Below, piece by piece: positions 1 to 5,300 of a stretch of 5,300 bases of DNA. A model generated the notes under the pieces. That model saw only the letters and a program-made list of their open reading frames with translations, searched no databases and was not told the DNA's origin. The first letter of the stretch is position 1, and every line of letters starts with the position of its first letter. Where the stretch lies: contig DEWO01000120.1 of NCBI GenBank assembly GCA_002363695.1, positions 1-5,300 on the forward strand. The letters run 5' to 3'. This DNA is from Prevotella sp. UBA3208. Lineage in GTDB: Bacteria; Bacteroidota; Bacteroidia; Bacteroidales; Bacteroidaceae. A program made the translations under genes and the position numbers.

Positions 1-13
1 AACCAAATCATAT

Positions 14-748
14 ATGAGAAAGTACTTCTTTTCGTTGCTTTTTACGGCTTTCGCTATGACAGCCAGTGCACAGAACATTCAGTTGCATTACGATCTGGGA
101 CATTCGTTCTACAGTGACTTGACGTCTCGTCCCAATGTGACCACTACTTTTGAGATGTTCAAGCCTGACAAGTGGGGTTCCACTTTCATGTTTACTGACA
201 TCGACTACTTTAGCGACGGTGCTGCCGGTGCCTATTGGGAGATTGCACGTGAGTTCAACCTGACGGCCAACAAGCAGTGGGCGCTCCACTTGGAGTACGA
301 CGGCGGCGCTACAACCATTAAGCACACGGGCATTGGTAATCGTTTCCAACATGCCTTTCTGGGTGGTGGTGCCTGGAACTGGGCCTCGAAGGACTTCACC
401 AAGACCTTCTCGCTACAGGCTATGTATAAGTATTATTTCAAGGGCTATGGTCGCGGTGCTTTCAACGGATTCCAGGTGACGGCAGTATGGGGCGACACCT
501 TTGCCAAAGGACTCTGCACCTTCTCTGGTTTTCTGGATGTGTGGTATGACAAGGATGTCTGTGGCAAGCTGATTCTGCTGTCCGAGCCTCAGTTCTGGTT
601 CAACTTCAATGCGCTGAAAGGCATGGAGGGCATCAACGTCAGTGTGGGTACCGAGGTTGAGATTAGTAATAACTTCGTGTTCAACAACGATGGCAACAAC
701 CACAAGTTCTATGCCATTCCGACGATAGCTGCCAAGTGGACTTTCTAA
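14..748 (+). CDS. DUF5020 family outer-membrane beta-barrel-like protein
   Basis: The frame encodes 244 residues and is complete in the window. It starts at the ATG at 14; the 13 bases before it show no Shine-Dalgarno motif, as is normal in Bacteroidota. Residues 1-19 form a signal peptide: basic MRK, a hydrophobic core, then TASA with likely cleavage before Q20. The mature part has alternating aromatic/polar stretches typical of beta strands, for example EMFKPDKWGSTF at 47-58 and YWEIARE at 74-80. It ends in AAKWTF, a terminal aromatic residue fitting the beta-signal used for outer-membrane insertion. I recognise the pattern as DUF5020, a Bacteroidales family I recall as resembling Tsx-like nucleoside channels; this is from memory and the substrate is unknown. 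It stands alone, convergent to the - strand genes, with a terminator 25 nt after its stop. Family call is fairly sure; function is not established. Confidence 0.85.
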   Translation: MRKYFFSLLFTAFAMTASAQNIQLHYDLGHSFYSDLTSRPNVTTTFEMFKPDKWGSTFMFTDIDYFSDGAAGAYWEIAREFNLTANKQWALHLEYDGGATTIKHTGIGNRFQHAFLGGGAWNWASKDFTKTFSLQAMYKYYFKGYGRGAFNGFQVTAVWGDTFAKGLCTFSGFLDVWYDKDVCGKLILLSEPQFWFNFNALKGMEGINVSVGTEVEISNNFVFNNDGNNHKFYAIPTIAAKWTF

Positions 749-773
749 GGCGTTGACCAATCGGAAAAAGAAT

Positions 774-805
774 AAAGGAGGCATTGAGCCTCCTTTTTCT
801 TTTTT
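774..805. terminator. Bidirectional intrinsic terminator between convergent genes
   Basis: A perfect 9-bp inverted repeat, AAAGGAGGC (774-782) and GCCTCCTTT (788-796), encloses the 5-nt loop ATTGA. On the + strand the stem runs into a T-rich tract up to 805. On the - strand the stem is followed by TTTATTCTTTTT, reading back to about 763. It sits 25 nt after the stop of the DUF5020 gene (748) and 23 nt after the stop of the sigma-DUF4886 gene (820), so one hairpin can end transcription from both sides. Confidence 0.85.
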
Positions 806-819
806 CAACGTGTTAGCCG

Positions 820-1590
820 TCAGAAGATGATGTCGTACTGGCGCAACTTCTGCATGAAAATGGCTTCGTGGGCTATCATGCGACACATACGGGCGTCTTC
901 TGCCTTGATGGTCTGGGGAAAATAGGTGTTGTGGTCGATGTTGCGCCCTGTCAGCATTTCGCACCAGACACATGCTGCTGTATAGCGTCCGAGGGTCAGC
1001 GACAGGTGCTGGCCGTCGCGATTCAGCGTGTCACCCTTGTGGTAGCGCATCAGACGGATGGCCGTTCCTGTAGGGATGATGGTGGTGATGTTGGCCTTGG
1101 GAACCTCTTTGCGCAGACAGTCGACAATGCTGTTGAACATACGCTGCTGGTCGTTGCCGTAGATTTCGAAGTTGGCGCTCTTGAAACTCTTGGCGTAGGC
1201 CCATGTCATGTGCCACCAGATGTCTGCCTCATGATTGGTGGCCAGCAGCTTGACCTGACGTTTCAGCGCAGGCAGGTTCTTGTAGGTGTCGGCAAGTCCT
1301 GAGAGCAGGCTGGCTTGCTGCAGGGTAATGATGTCCCACGGCTCGTCCAGAATGATGCGTTGCAGGGTGACGTTCTTCTCTTCTTTCTTCTGCCCGCCTA
1401 CCACCTTACGGTAGGCGTATTTCTGACGCGAATTCTTTAGGTTATACAGGTGCATCTCAATGGTGCAAGCAGGGATGTAGGCATTGCCGATGACCAGCGA
1501 GTCGCCTTGTGCTGCTGCCAACTCGTAGAGGTTCTGCTCCACGGCGTCTTCGGAGAAGCTGTTGCCGATGGCCAGCACTTTGATCAGCTT
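820..1590 (-). other. DUF4886 (SGNH-hydrolase-like) periplasmic domain of the fusion
   Basis: Residues 198-453 begin KLIKVLAIGNSFSEDAVEQ, the usual opening of mature DUF4886 proteins, and continue with DIITLQQASLLSG (283-295), TGTAIR (371-376) and LNRDGQHLSLTLGRYTAA (386-403). Ser208 in GNSFS, Asp389 and His392 in D-G-Q-H can form the triad expected of SGNH/GDSL esterases, though block I is GNS rather than GDS. Known family members are poorly characterised; deacetylation of carbohydrate is a reasonable guess, not shown. Length and ending look complete, with no sign of decay. Confidence 0.8.
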
Positions 1591-2181
1591 GGCATCAACG
1601 GGCAGGGAGAACAACAGGAAACACAGCACGACGGCAATGGTGCGGGCGGCCTTGCGTAACTTGCGCAGGGCCTGGTCGCGTATCTGGCGCACTCGCTCGC
1701 GTTTCAGTTCCATGACTTCGCCAATCTCGGCCATCGTCTGACGCTCGTATCCGTTACCGTAGTAGAGGTTCAGCACCCGTTGCTCGCGTTCGCTGAGGAC
1801 GTTCATCACGCGCAGCAGGTCGTCGGTCAGCGTGTTCTCTTCGGTCAGCACGTCAGCCTTGCCGGCATCTTTGTCTTCCAGTACGTTGAGCAACGTATAG
1901 TTGTTGCGGCTGCCCACGGGGAGCGACTCGTCCGTGGAGCGTACGTCAGTGGTAGTTTCCAGTCGGCTGATAGCGGTCTCAATGCTGCGTCGGATGTAGG
2001 GTGCAGCAAAAGTGACAAAGGGCTTCCCACGGGAGGGGTCGTACTTCTCTGCGGCCTTCATCAGTCCGATGCTGCCCTCGTTGACCAAGTCGTCAATGCT
2101 CAGGATGTCGCTTTTGTACTGACGGGCCAGGGTCACCACATAACCCATATTGGCGGTGATAAGCTTGTCGCGTTCGGTCAT
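820..2181 (-). CDS. Sigma-70 (RpoD-like, short) fused in frame to a DUF4886 SGNH-type domain
   Basis: One open frame of 453 codons. I chose the ATG at 2181 because it overlaps the GH5 stop as ATGA and begins the sigma region (MTERDKLITANMGYVV); the frame stays open upstream to 2316 but there overlaps GH5. Residues 1-75 match sigma regions 2.1-2.4 (DDLVNEGSIGLMKAAEKYDP at 30-49). Residues 84-118 look like region 3.2, and region 3.0/3.1 appears missing. Residues 119-180 match region 4 with the helix-turn-helix KRERVRQIRDQALRKLRK. A hydrophobic segment (181-197) follows, ending VDA, a plausible signal-peptidase I site. Residues 198-453 are DUF4886: AIGNSFSEDA at 204-213 (block I, Ser208) and DGQH at 389-392 (block V, D-x-x-H). 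Predicted topology is sigma part in the cytoplasm and hydrolase part in the periplasm. The domain calls are strong. Whether one protein is made, or also a shorter DUF4886 product from an internal start, cannot be told here. Substrate and sigma regulon are unknown. Confidence 0.85.
   Translation of the reverse strand: MTERDKLITANMGYVVTLARQYKSDILSIDDLVNEGSIGLMKAAEKYDPSRGKPFVTFAAPYIRRSIETAISRLETTTDVRSTDESLPVGSRNNYTLLNVLEDKDAGKADVLTEENTLTDDLLRVMNVLSEREQRVLNLYYGNGYERQTMAEIGEVMELKRERVRQIRDQALRKLRKAARTIAVVLCFLLFSLPVDAKLIKVLAIGNSFSEDAVEQNLYELAAAQGDSLVIGNAYIPACTIEMHLYNLKNSRQKYAYRKVVGGQKKEEKNVTLQRIILDEPWDIITLQQASLLSGLADTYKNLPALKRQVKLLATNHEADIWWHMTWAYAKSFKSANFEIYGNDQQRMFNSIVDCLRKEVPKANITTIIPTGTAIRLMRYHKGDTLNRDGQHLSLTLGRYTAACVWCEMLTGRNIDHNTYFPQTIKAEDARMCRMIAHEAIFMQKLRQYDIIF
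1591..1641 (-). other. Membrane anchor / internal signal-peptide segment at the fusion joint
   Basis: These codons cover residues 181-197, TIAVVLCFLLFSLPVDA. The segment is uncharged and hydrophobic up to D196 and is preceded by a basic run (R173, K174, R176, K177, R180), so the positive-inside rule places the N-terminal side in the cytoplasm. The VDA ending fits signal peptidase I (small residues at -3 and -1), with cleavage before K198. If cleaved, the sigma part would stay membrane-bound while the DUF4886 part is freed in the periplasm. If not cleaved, it is a type II single-pass anchor. Confidence 0.7.
1711..1713 (-). promoter_or_regulatory. Possible internal start codon for a DUF4886-only product
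   Basis: This ATG is Met157, inside sigma region 4.2, and is the last ATG in any - strand frame before the hydrophobic segment. Starting here would give MELKRERVRQIRDQ and onward: a basic n-region of about 24 residues before the hydrophobic core, i.e. an unusually long but workable signal peptide of about 41 residues. Another in-frame ATG (Met150) lies at 1732-1734. No convincing ribosome binding site is seen, but Bacteroidota often lack one. This is a candidate only. Confidence 0.25.
2178..2181 (-). promoter_or_regulatory. ATGA stop/start overlap coupling GH5 and sigma-DUF4886
   Basis: On the - strand the four bases ATGA hold the start codon of the sigma-DUF4886 gene (2181-2179) and the TGA stop of the GH5 gene (2180-2178). 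The bases before it (CTGAAATACAACAA) contain no Shine-Dalgarno motif. Re-initiation by ribosomes finishing GH5 is therefore the likely way the fusion gene is translated, tying its level to GH5. Confidence 0.75.
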
Positions 2182-3128
2182 TTGTTGTATTTCAGTAAGA
2201 GTCGTTTTACTAATTTTCCATATTCCTTGATGACATCGTCTGCCCAAGGACCTGTAGCAGTTGCACGGGGGAGCAGCATCGAGCAACTCTCGTTCTTGTC
2301 GCTGATGCTCCAGCATACCCAGCTGACACCCAGACGCTCACACATCTGTATCCACTGTTCCTCACTCTCAGGGTCTATCTTGCCGTCGCCAGAGGCTTCG
2401 GTGGCTCCACTCTCAGAGATGAATACGGGGATGCCCTTCTTGACTGCTGCTTCCGTGCGCTGGCGCAGATGGTCGCCGTGGGTGGCAGCATAGAAGTGGA
2501 CAGTGTACATGATATTGTCAAAGCCCTGCAGGGGACTCTCGGCCACCAGATGGATGTCCTGGTCCCAGTGGGGACAGCCTACCAGAACCACGTTGTCGGG
2601 GTCGTACTTGCGAATCTCGCCAATGACCTCAGTGGCATATTTCTTCAGGTCTGTCCAGCTGTCTTCCACAGGCTCGTTGAAGATTTCATAGATAACGTGT
2701 GGGTACTTGCCGTACTTCTGTGCCATCTCACCAAAGAAGGCCTTGGCCTCCTGGGTTTTCAGTATGTGCGAGTGCCAGTCGATGATGACATATACGTTCT
2801 GCTTGATGGCCGACTCAATGACGGGAGTCATGCACTGCATGGCGTAGGTCGGGTTTTCCAGATAGTTGTCTTCTATCATGATGCCCATGGCGGCACGTAC
2901 CACCGAGGCGTGCCAGTCCTGCTTTAGGGTCTGCACCACCTTCTTGTTGTAGAAGCGTGGCCAGAGGTTGTGCCAACCCAGGCTGACACCACGGAGAATA
3001 ACAGGCCGGCCTTGCTGGTCGCAAAGCTGGGCGCCTTTCACTTGCAACTGTCCGTACTTCTTCACGGGGTCTTGAGCAATTACGCTCAGTGTGCAAAAGC
3101 AGAGGATAATAGTTAATAGCTTCTTCAT
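2178..3128 (-). CDS. Secreted GH5 endo-beta-1,4-glucanase (GH5_2-like)
   Basis: The frame encodes 316 residues, starting at the ATG at 3128 with a signal peptide (MKKLLTIILCFCTLSVIA, cleavage probably before Q19). No typical lipobox is seen, so it is likely exported to the periplasm or beyond rather than lipidated. The rest is one catalytic TIM barrel with no carbohydrate-binding module. Recognised motifs in order: ILRGVSLGWHN (44-54), VRAAMGIMIEDNYL (77-90), VIIDWHSH (114-121), YEIFNEP (147-153; acid/base Glu152), YTVHFYAATHG (208-218), FISESGATEASGDG (236-249; nucleophile Glu239) and WSISDKNES (273-281). The order and wording follow Bacillus Cel5A-type GH5_2 enzymes, which hydrolyse internal beta-1,4-glucosidic bonds in cellulose or mixed beta-glucans. 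The residue after the nucleophile is Ser rather than the Trp of Bacillus enzymes. It lies 24 nt after cdsA and overlaps the sigma-DUF4886 gene by 4 nt. Family call is very sure; natural substrate is inferred. Confidence 0.92.
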   Translation of the reverse strand: MKKLLTIILCFCTLSVIAQDPVKKYGQLQVKGAQLCDQQGRPVILRGVSLGWHNLWPRFYNKKVVQTLKQDWHASVVRAAMGIMIEDNYLENPTYAMQCMTPVIESAIKQNVYVIIDWHSHILKTQEAKAFFGEMAQKYGKYPHVIYEIFNEPVEDSWTDLKKYATEVIGEIRKYDPDNVVLVGCPHWDQDIHLVAESPLQGFDNIMYTVHFYAATHGDHLRQRTEAAVKKGIPVFISESGATEASGDGKIDPESEEQWIQMCERLGVSWVCWSISDKNESCSMLLPRATATGPWADDVIKEYGKLVKRLLLKYNK

Positions 3129-3152
3129 ATCATAAAGTCTAAAAAATCAAAG

Positions 3153-4001
3153 TCAAAAGAGTGATAGTGTATAAAGGTAGACTACGGCTGCGGGTATGGC
3201 CAGCAGCGATGAGTCGAAGCGGTCCAGCATACCACCATGTCCGGGCAGGATGTTACCACTGTCCTTGATGCCCAGAGTGCGCTTGAACAGGCTCTCTACC
3301 AGGTCGCCCCAGGTGCCGAAGACCACCACGACGAGTCCCAGCCCCAGCCATTGTAGGGTGCTGAGTATACCGTTGTCGATGTAGTAGCTGATGATGTAGG
3401 CCACCACCAGTACGAAGACGGCTCCTCCGATGCAGCCCTCCCACGATTTACCTGGTGAGATGCGTGGGAACAACTTGTGCCGTCCCAGTAGCGAGCCGAC
3501 ACAGTAGGCCCCGGTGTCGTTTACCCACAGGAACACGAAGATGGACAGGGGCAGCAGCGTGTTAAAGCTGATCTGTCCGTTGGGGGTTGCCGTGAAGGCT
3601 AACACGTTAAGTAGCGAGAAGGGTAGGGCGATATACATCTGCGAGAGCATGGTGTAGGCCCAGTTGTTGATGGGGTCTTCCTGCTTGGCGTAGAGCTCTG
3701 AAATGAGCAGATATACCACAGTGACCAGATAGGGGATGAACACCACCGACTTGGCTACACCGCCATAGAGGTCGCTGCAGAAGTAGGTCATGGCGTAGAA
3801 AAAGTAAACGCCAGCCACAGTGCAGATGAAGCGGTTGATGGTGACGCCGGGACGTTCATTCACAAGTCCGGCAAACTCCCAGATGGTCATTCCGGTGACG
3901 ATGCTGAACAATAGCACCATCGCTTCAGGGCGCAAGAAGGATGCCACGATGGCTGCCACAAAGATGGCGCCTGTAATGGTGCGGATAATGAAGTTCTTCA
4001 T
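3153..4001 (-). CDS. cdsA: Phosphatidate cytidylyltransferase (CDP-diacylglycerol synthase)
   Basis: The enzyme makes CDP-diacylglycerol from phosphatidic acid and CTP in the inner membrane, the branch point for bacterial phospholipids. The 282-residue protein starts at the ATG at 4001; the frame is open further upstream but that part overlaps ftsH and is not CdsA-like. Several hydrophobic helices are visible (about 8-22, 27-45, 57-73, 85-101, 120-137, 149-160, 192-208, 217-232 and 264-280). The C-terminal family signature is complete at 237-263, from S-L-F-K-R through I-K-D-S-G to H-G-G-M-L-D-R-F-D, including the aspartates of the metal/CTP site. NDTGAYCVGSLLGRHKLFP (161-179) and SPGKSWEG (182-189) are also typical. 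Length is normal for the family. It begins 10 nt after the ftsH stop and is followed after 24 nt by the GH5 gene, so it is probably cotranscribed with both. Confidence 0.96.
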   Translation of the reverse strand: MKNFIIRTITGAIFVAAIVASFLRPEAMVLLFSIVTGMTIWEFAGLVNERPGVTINRFICTVAGVYFFYAMTYFCSDLYGGVAKSVVFIPYLVTVVYLLISELYAKQEDPINNWAYTMLSQMYIALPFSLLNVLAFTATPNGQISFNTLLPLSIFVFLWVNDTGAYCVGSLLGRHKLFPRISPGKSWEGCIGGAVFVLVVAYIISYYIDNGILSTLQWLGLGLVVVVFGTWGDLVESLFKRTLGIKDSGNILPGHGGMLDRFDSSLLAIPAAVVYLYTLSLF

Positions 4002-4011
4002 ATCAAGTTTT

Positions 4012-5300
4012 TTAGTTATTGTCTGAATGTTCTGAGGCGTCTGTGCCCTCTGGGCTGGCTGTCGCCTCCGAGTTGGCTGCTTCTTCTGCGGCCTTTGCCT
4101 CCAGTTCCTTGGCACGGCGCTCGGCCATAGCCTCGGCCTCGGCACGCTGCTGAGCTTCCAGCAGCTCCTCGGCACGGCTTGTCCAGGGACGCTTGCCGAA
4201 TATCTTTTCTACGTCGTCAGCAAAGATGACTTCGCGCTCTACCAGCAGTTGTGCCAGCTGAGCGTGGCCTTCCTTGTGCTCGCTCAGTATCTGCTTGGCA
4301 CGTTCGTACTGTTCGTTGACCATCTTCAGCACCTCGTCGTCCATAATCTTCGCCGTGGTCTCTGAGTAGGGCTTCTGGAACGAATACTCCTGTTGGTTGT
4401 AATAGCTGATGTTTGGCAGCCTGTCGCTCATGCCCGCATAGGCTATCATGCCGTAAGCTTGCTTAGTGGTGCGCTCCAGGTCGTTCATGGCTCCTGTCGA
4501 GATATGGCCTATAAACAACTCCTCGGCAGCACGCCCGCCGAGCAGCGAGCACATCTCGTCCAGCATGGCCTCCTTGGTCTGCAACACGCGCTCTTCGGGC
4601 AGATACCACGCAGCACCTAAGGCGCGTCCACGAGGTACGATGGACACCTTGACCAGCGGGTTGGCAAACTCGGTAAACCACGAGATGGTAGCATGGCCGG
4701 CCTCGTGGATGGCTATCGACTTCTTTTCGGCCTCGGTCATCACCTTGGTTTTCTTTTCCAGTCCGCCAATGATGCGGTCTACGGCGTCCAGGAAGTCCTG
4801 CTTGCCCACCTTCTCGTTGTTATGGCGGGCGGCAATGAGGGCGGCCTCGTTGCACACGTTGGCAATGTCGGCACCCGAGAAGCCAGGTGTCTGGCGAGCC
4901 AGGAAGTCGATGTCCAGGTTCTCGTCCAGTTTCAGGGGCTTCAGGTGTACTACGAATATCTCCCTGCGCTCGTTCAGGTCGGGCAGGTCAACGTGTATCT
5001 GGCGGTCAAAGCGGCCTGCACGCATCAGGGCTGAGTCCAGCATGTCGGCACGGTTGGTGGCGGCCAGTGTGATGATGCCGCTGTTGGTGCCGAAGCCGTC
5101 CATCTCCGTCAGCAGGGCGTTCAGCGTATTCTCGCGCTCGTCGTTGCCACCCATGGCGGGGTTCTTGCTTCGCGCACGGCCCACAGCGTCAATCTCGTCA
5201 ATGAAGATGATGCAGGGAGCCTTCTGCTTGGCTTTTTCAAAAAGGTCGCGCACGCGAGAGGCACCCACACCCACAAACATCTCGACAAAGTCGGAACCCG
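4012..5300 (-). CDS. ftsH: ATP-dependent zinc metalloprotease FtsH (5' part outside window)
   Basis: A partial gene: the frame is open to the right edge, and the 428 visible residues begin GSDFVEMFVGVGASRVRDLF. The N-terminal membrane segments, periplasmic domain and Walker A motif lie beyond the window. Seen here, numbered from the first visible residue: pore motif FVG (8-10), Walker B CIIFIDE (29-35), second region of homology around ATNRADMLDSALMRAGRFDR (80-99) with arginine fingers R93 and R96, zinc site HEAGH (198-202) and probable third ligand D320 in KIMDDEV. The AAA+ module feeds membrane and short-lived soluble proteins to the metalloprotease. After IFGKRPW the protein ends in a long Ala/Glu-rich helical tail and an acidic Ser/Asp/Asn end (about 375-428). 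The stop is 10 nt before cdsA. From memory, the ftsH-cdsA order is common in Bacteroidota. The first visible Met, at 5280, is not the start. Confidence 0.97.
   Translation of the reverse strand, partial: GSDFVEMFVGVGASRVRDLFEKAKQKAPCIIFIDEIDAVGRARSKNPAMGGNDERENTLNALLTEMDGFGTNSGIITLAATNRADMLDSALMRAGRFDRQIHVDLPDLNERREIFVVHLKPLKLDENLDIDFLARQTPGFSGADIANVCNEAALIAARHNNEKVGKQDFLDAVDRIIGGLEKKTKVMTEAEKKSIAIHEAGHATISWFTEFANPLVKVSIVPRGRALGAAWYLPEERVLQTKEAMLDEMCSLLGGRAAEELFIGHISTGAMNDLERTTKQAYGMIAYAGMSDRLPNISYYNQQEYSFQKPYSETTAKIMDDEVLKMVNEQYERAKQILSEHKEGHAQLAQLLVEREVIFADDVEKIFGKRPWTSRAEELLEAQQRAEAEAMAERRAKELEAKAAEEAANSEATASPEGTDASEHSDNN

Larger units (their letters stand above)
1642..2181 (-). other. Sigma factor domain of the fusion (regions 2, 3.2, 4)
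   Basis: This is the codon span of residues 1-180. Aligned by eye to E. coli sigma70, the -35 reading residues are kept: R161, E162, R165 and Q166 correspond to R584, E585, R588 and Q589. In region 2.3/2.4 the segment FAAPYIRRSIETA replaces YATWWIRQAITRS. So the two melting tryptophans W433/W434 become P61/Y62, and the -10 contacts Q437/T440 become R65/E68. Region 1 is absent and region 3.0/3.1 seems deleted, leaving about 180 residues. I recall standalone short sigma factors of this type in Bacteroidales. This suggests an alternative sigma factor with changed -10 preference, which is inference. Confidence 0.82.

Noticed and set aside
413..973. Open frame of 186 codons on the - strand across the DUF5020 gene and the terminator
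   Set aside because: It runs through the bidirectional terminator and the ends of two real genes and resembles no protein; a shadow frame.
1640..1665. Sequencing indel creating an artificial sigma-DUF4886 fusion
   Set aside because: The sigma end and the signal-like segment are in the same frame with no homopolymer at the joint, and no alternative ATG or sigma stop appears in the other frames nearby. It cannot be excluded without reads, but nothing in the sequence supports it.
2182..2316. Longer start at 2316 for the sigma-DUF4886 frame, adding 45 residues
   Set aside because: The extra part lies wholly within the GH5 coding region, has no sigma-like sequence, and the ATG at 2181 forms an ATGA overlap and begins exactly at region 2.
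1780..2493. Open frame of 237 codons on the + strand, antisense to sigma and GH5
   Set aside because: It is opposite two well-recognised genes, crosses their boundary, has no recognisable domain, and its composition is what reverse reading of biased codons gives.
3129..3160. Bacteroidota-type promoter (-33 TTTG / -7 TAnnTTTG) in the gap before GH5
   Set aside because: The - strand holds TTTGACTTTGA and TAGACTTTA, but spacing is far too short and the -7 match is poor, so I do not call a promoter.
4002..4175. Longer start at 4175 for cdsA
   Set aside because: The extra 58 residues overlap the 3' end of ftsH and are a Pro/Arg/Gln-rich shadow sequence; CdsA proteins begin like MKNFIIRTITGA at 4001.

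Overview
The window reads as chromosomal DNA from a Bacteroidales bacterium, most probably Prevotella/Segatella-like or a close relative. This rests on three things. The FtsH and CdsA sequences look like Bacteroidales proteins, there is a DUF5020 outer-membrane protein, and genes start without clear Shine-Dalgarno sequences. The taxonomic call comes from remembered families, not from a search. No tRNA, rRNA, CRISPR array, insertion sequence or phage gene is visible.

Layout. At the left edge a single + strand gene (14-748) encodes a DUF5020 beta-barrel-like outer-membrane protein. A compact hairpin with T-runs on both sides (774-805) follows and separates it from a convergent run of four - strand genes filling the rest of the window. 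In transcription order these are ftsH (5' end beyond the right edge, ending at 4012), cdsA (4001-3153), a secreted GH5 endoglucanase (3128-2178) and an unusual fusion gene (2181-820). Spacings are 10 nt, 24 nt and a 4-nt ATGA overlap, so they probably form one transcription unit whose promoter lies outside the window.

The main discovery candidate is the last gene. One uninterrupted 453-codon frame joins a short RpoD-like sigma factor (regions 2, 3.2 and 4; about residues 1-180) to a signal-peptide-like hydrophobic segment (about 181-197) and then a DUF4886 domain of the SGNH-hydrolase type (about 198-453). If translated as written, it is a sigma factor tethered to the inner membrane with an enzyme-like or sensor-like domain in the periplasm. 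The basic tail of sigma region 4.2 doubles as the positively charged flank of the membrane segment. The sigma part keeps the residues expected to read a -35 element but differs at the positions that read and melt the -10 element in housekeeping sigma factors.

How the genes may work together. FtsH (membrane AAA+ protease) and CdsA (CDP-diacylglycerol synthesis) are envelope housekeeping genes. The GH5 enzyme and the DUF4886 domain would both act outside the inner membrane, possibly on polysaccharide. Translation of the fusion is probably coupled to the GH5 gene through the ATGA overlap. A circuit in which the periplasmic domain senses or processes a glycan and the sigma part alters transcription, perhaps after proteolysis, is inference only.
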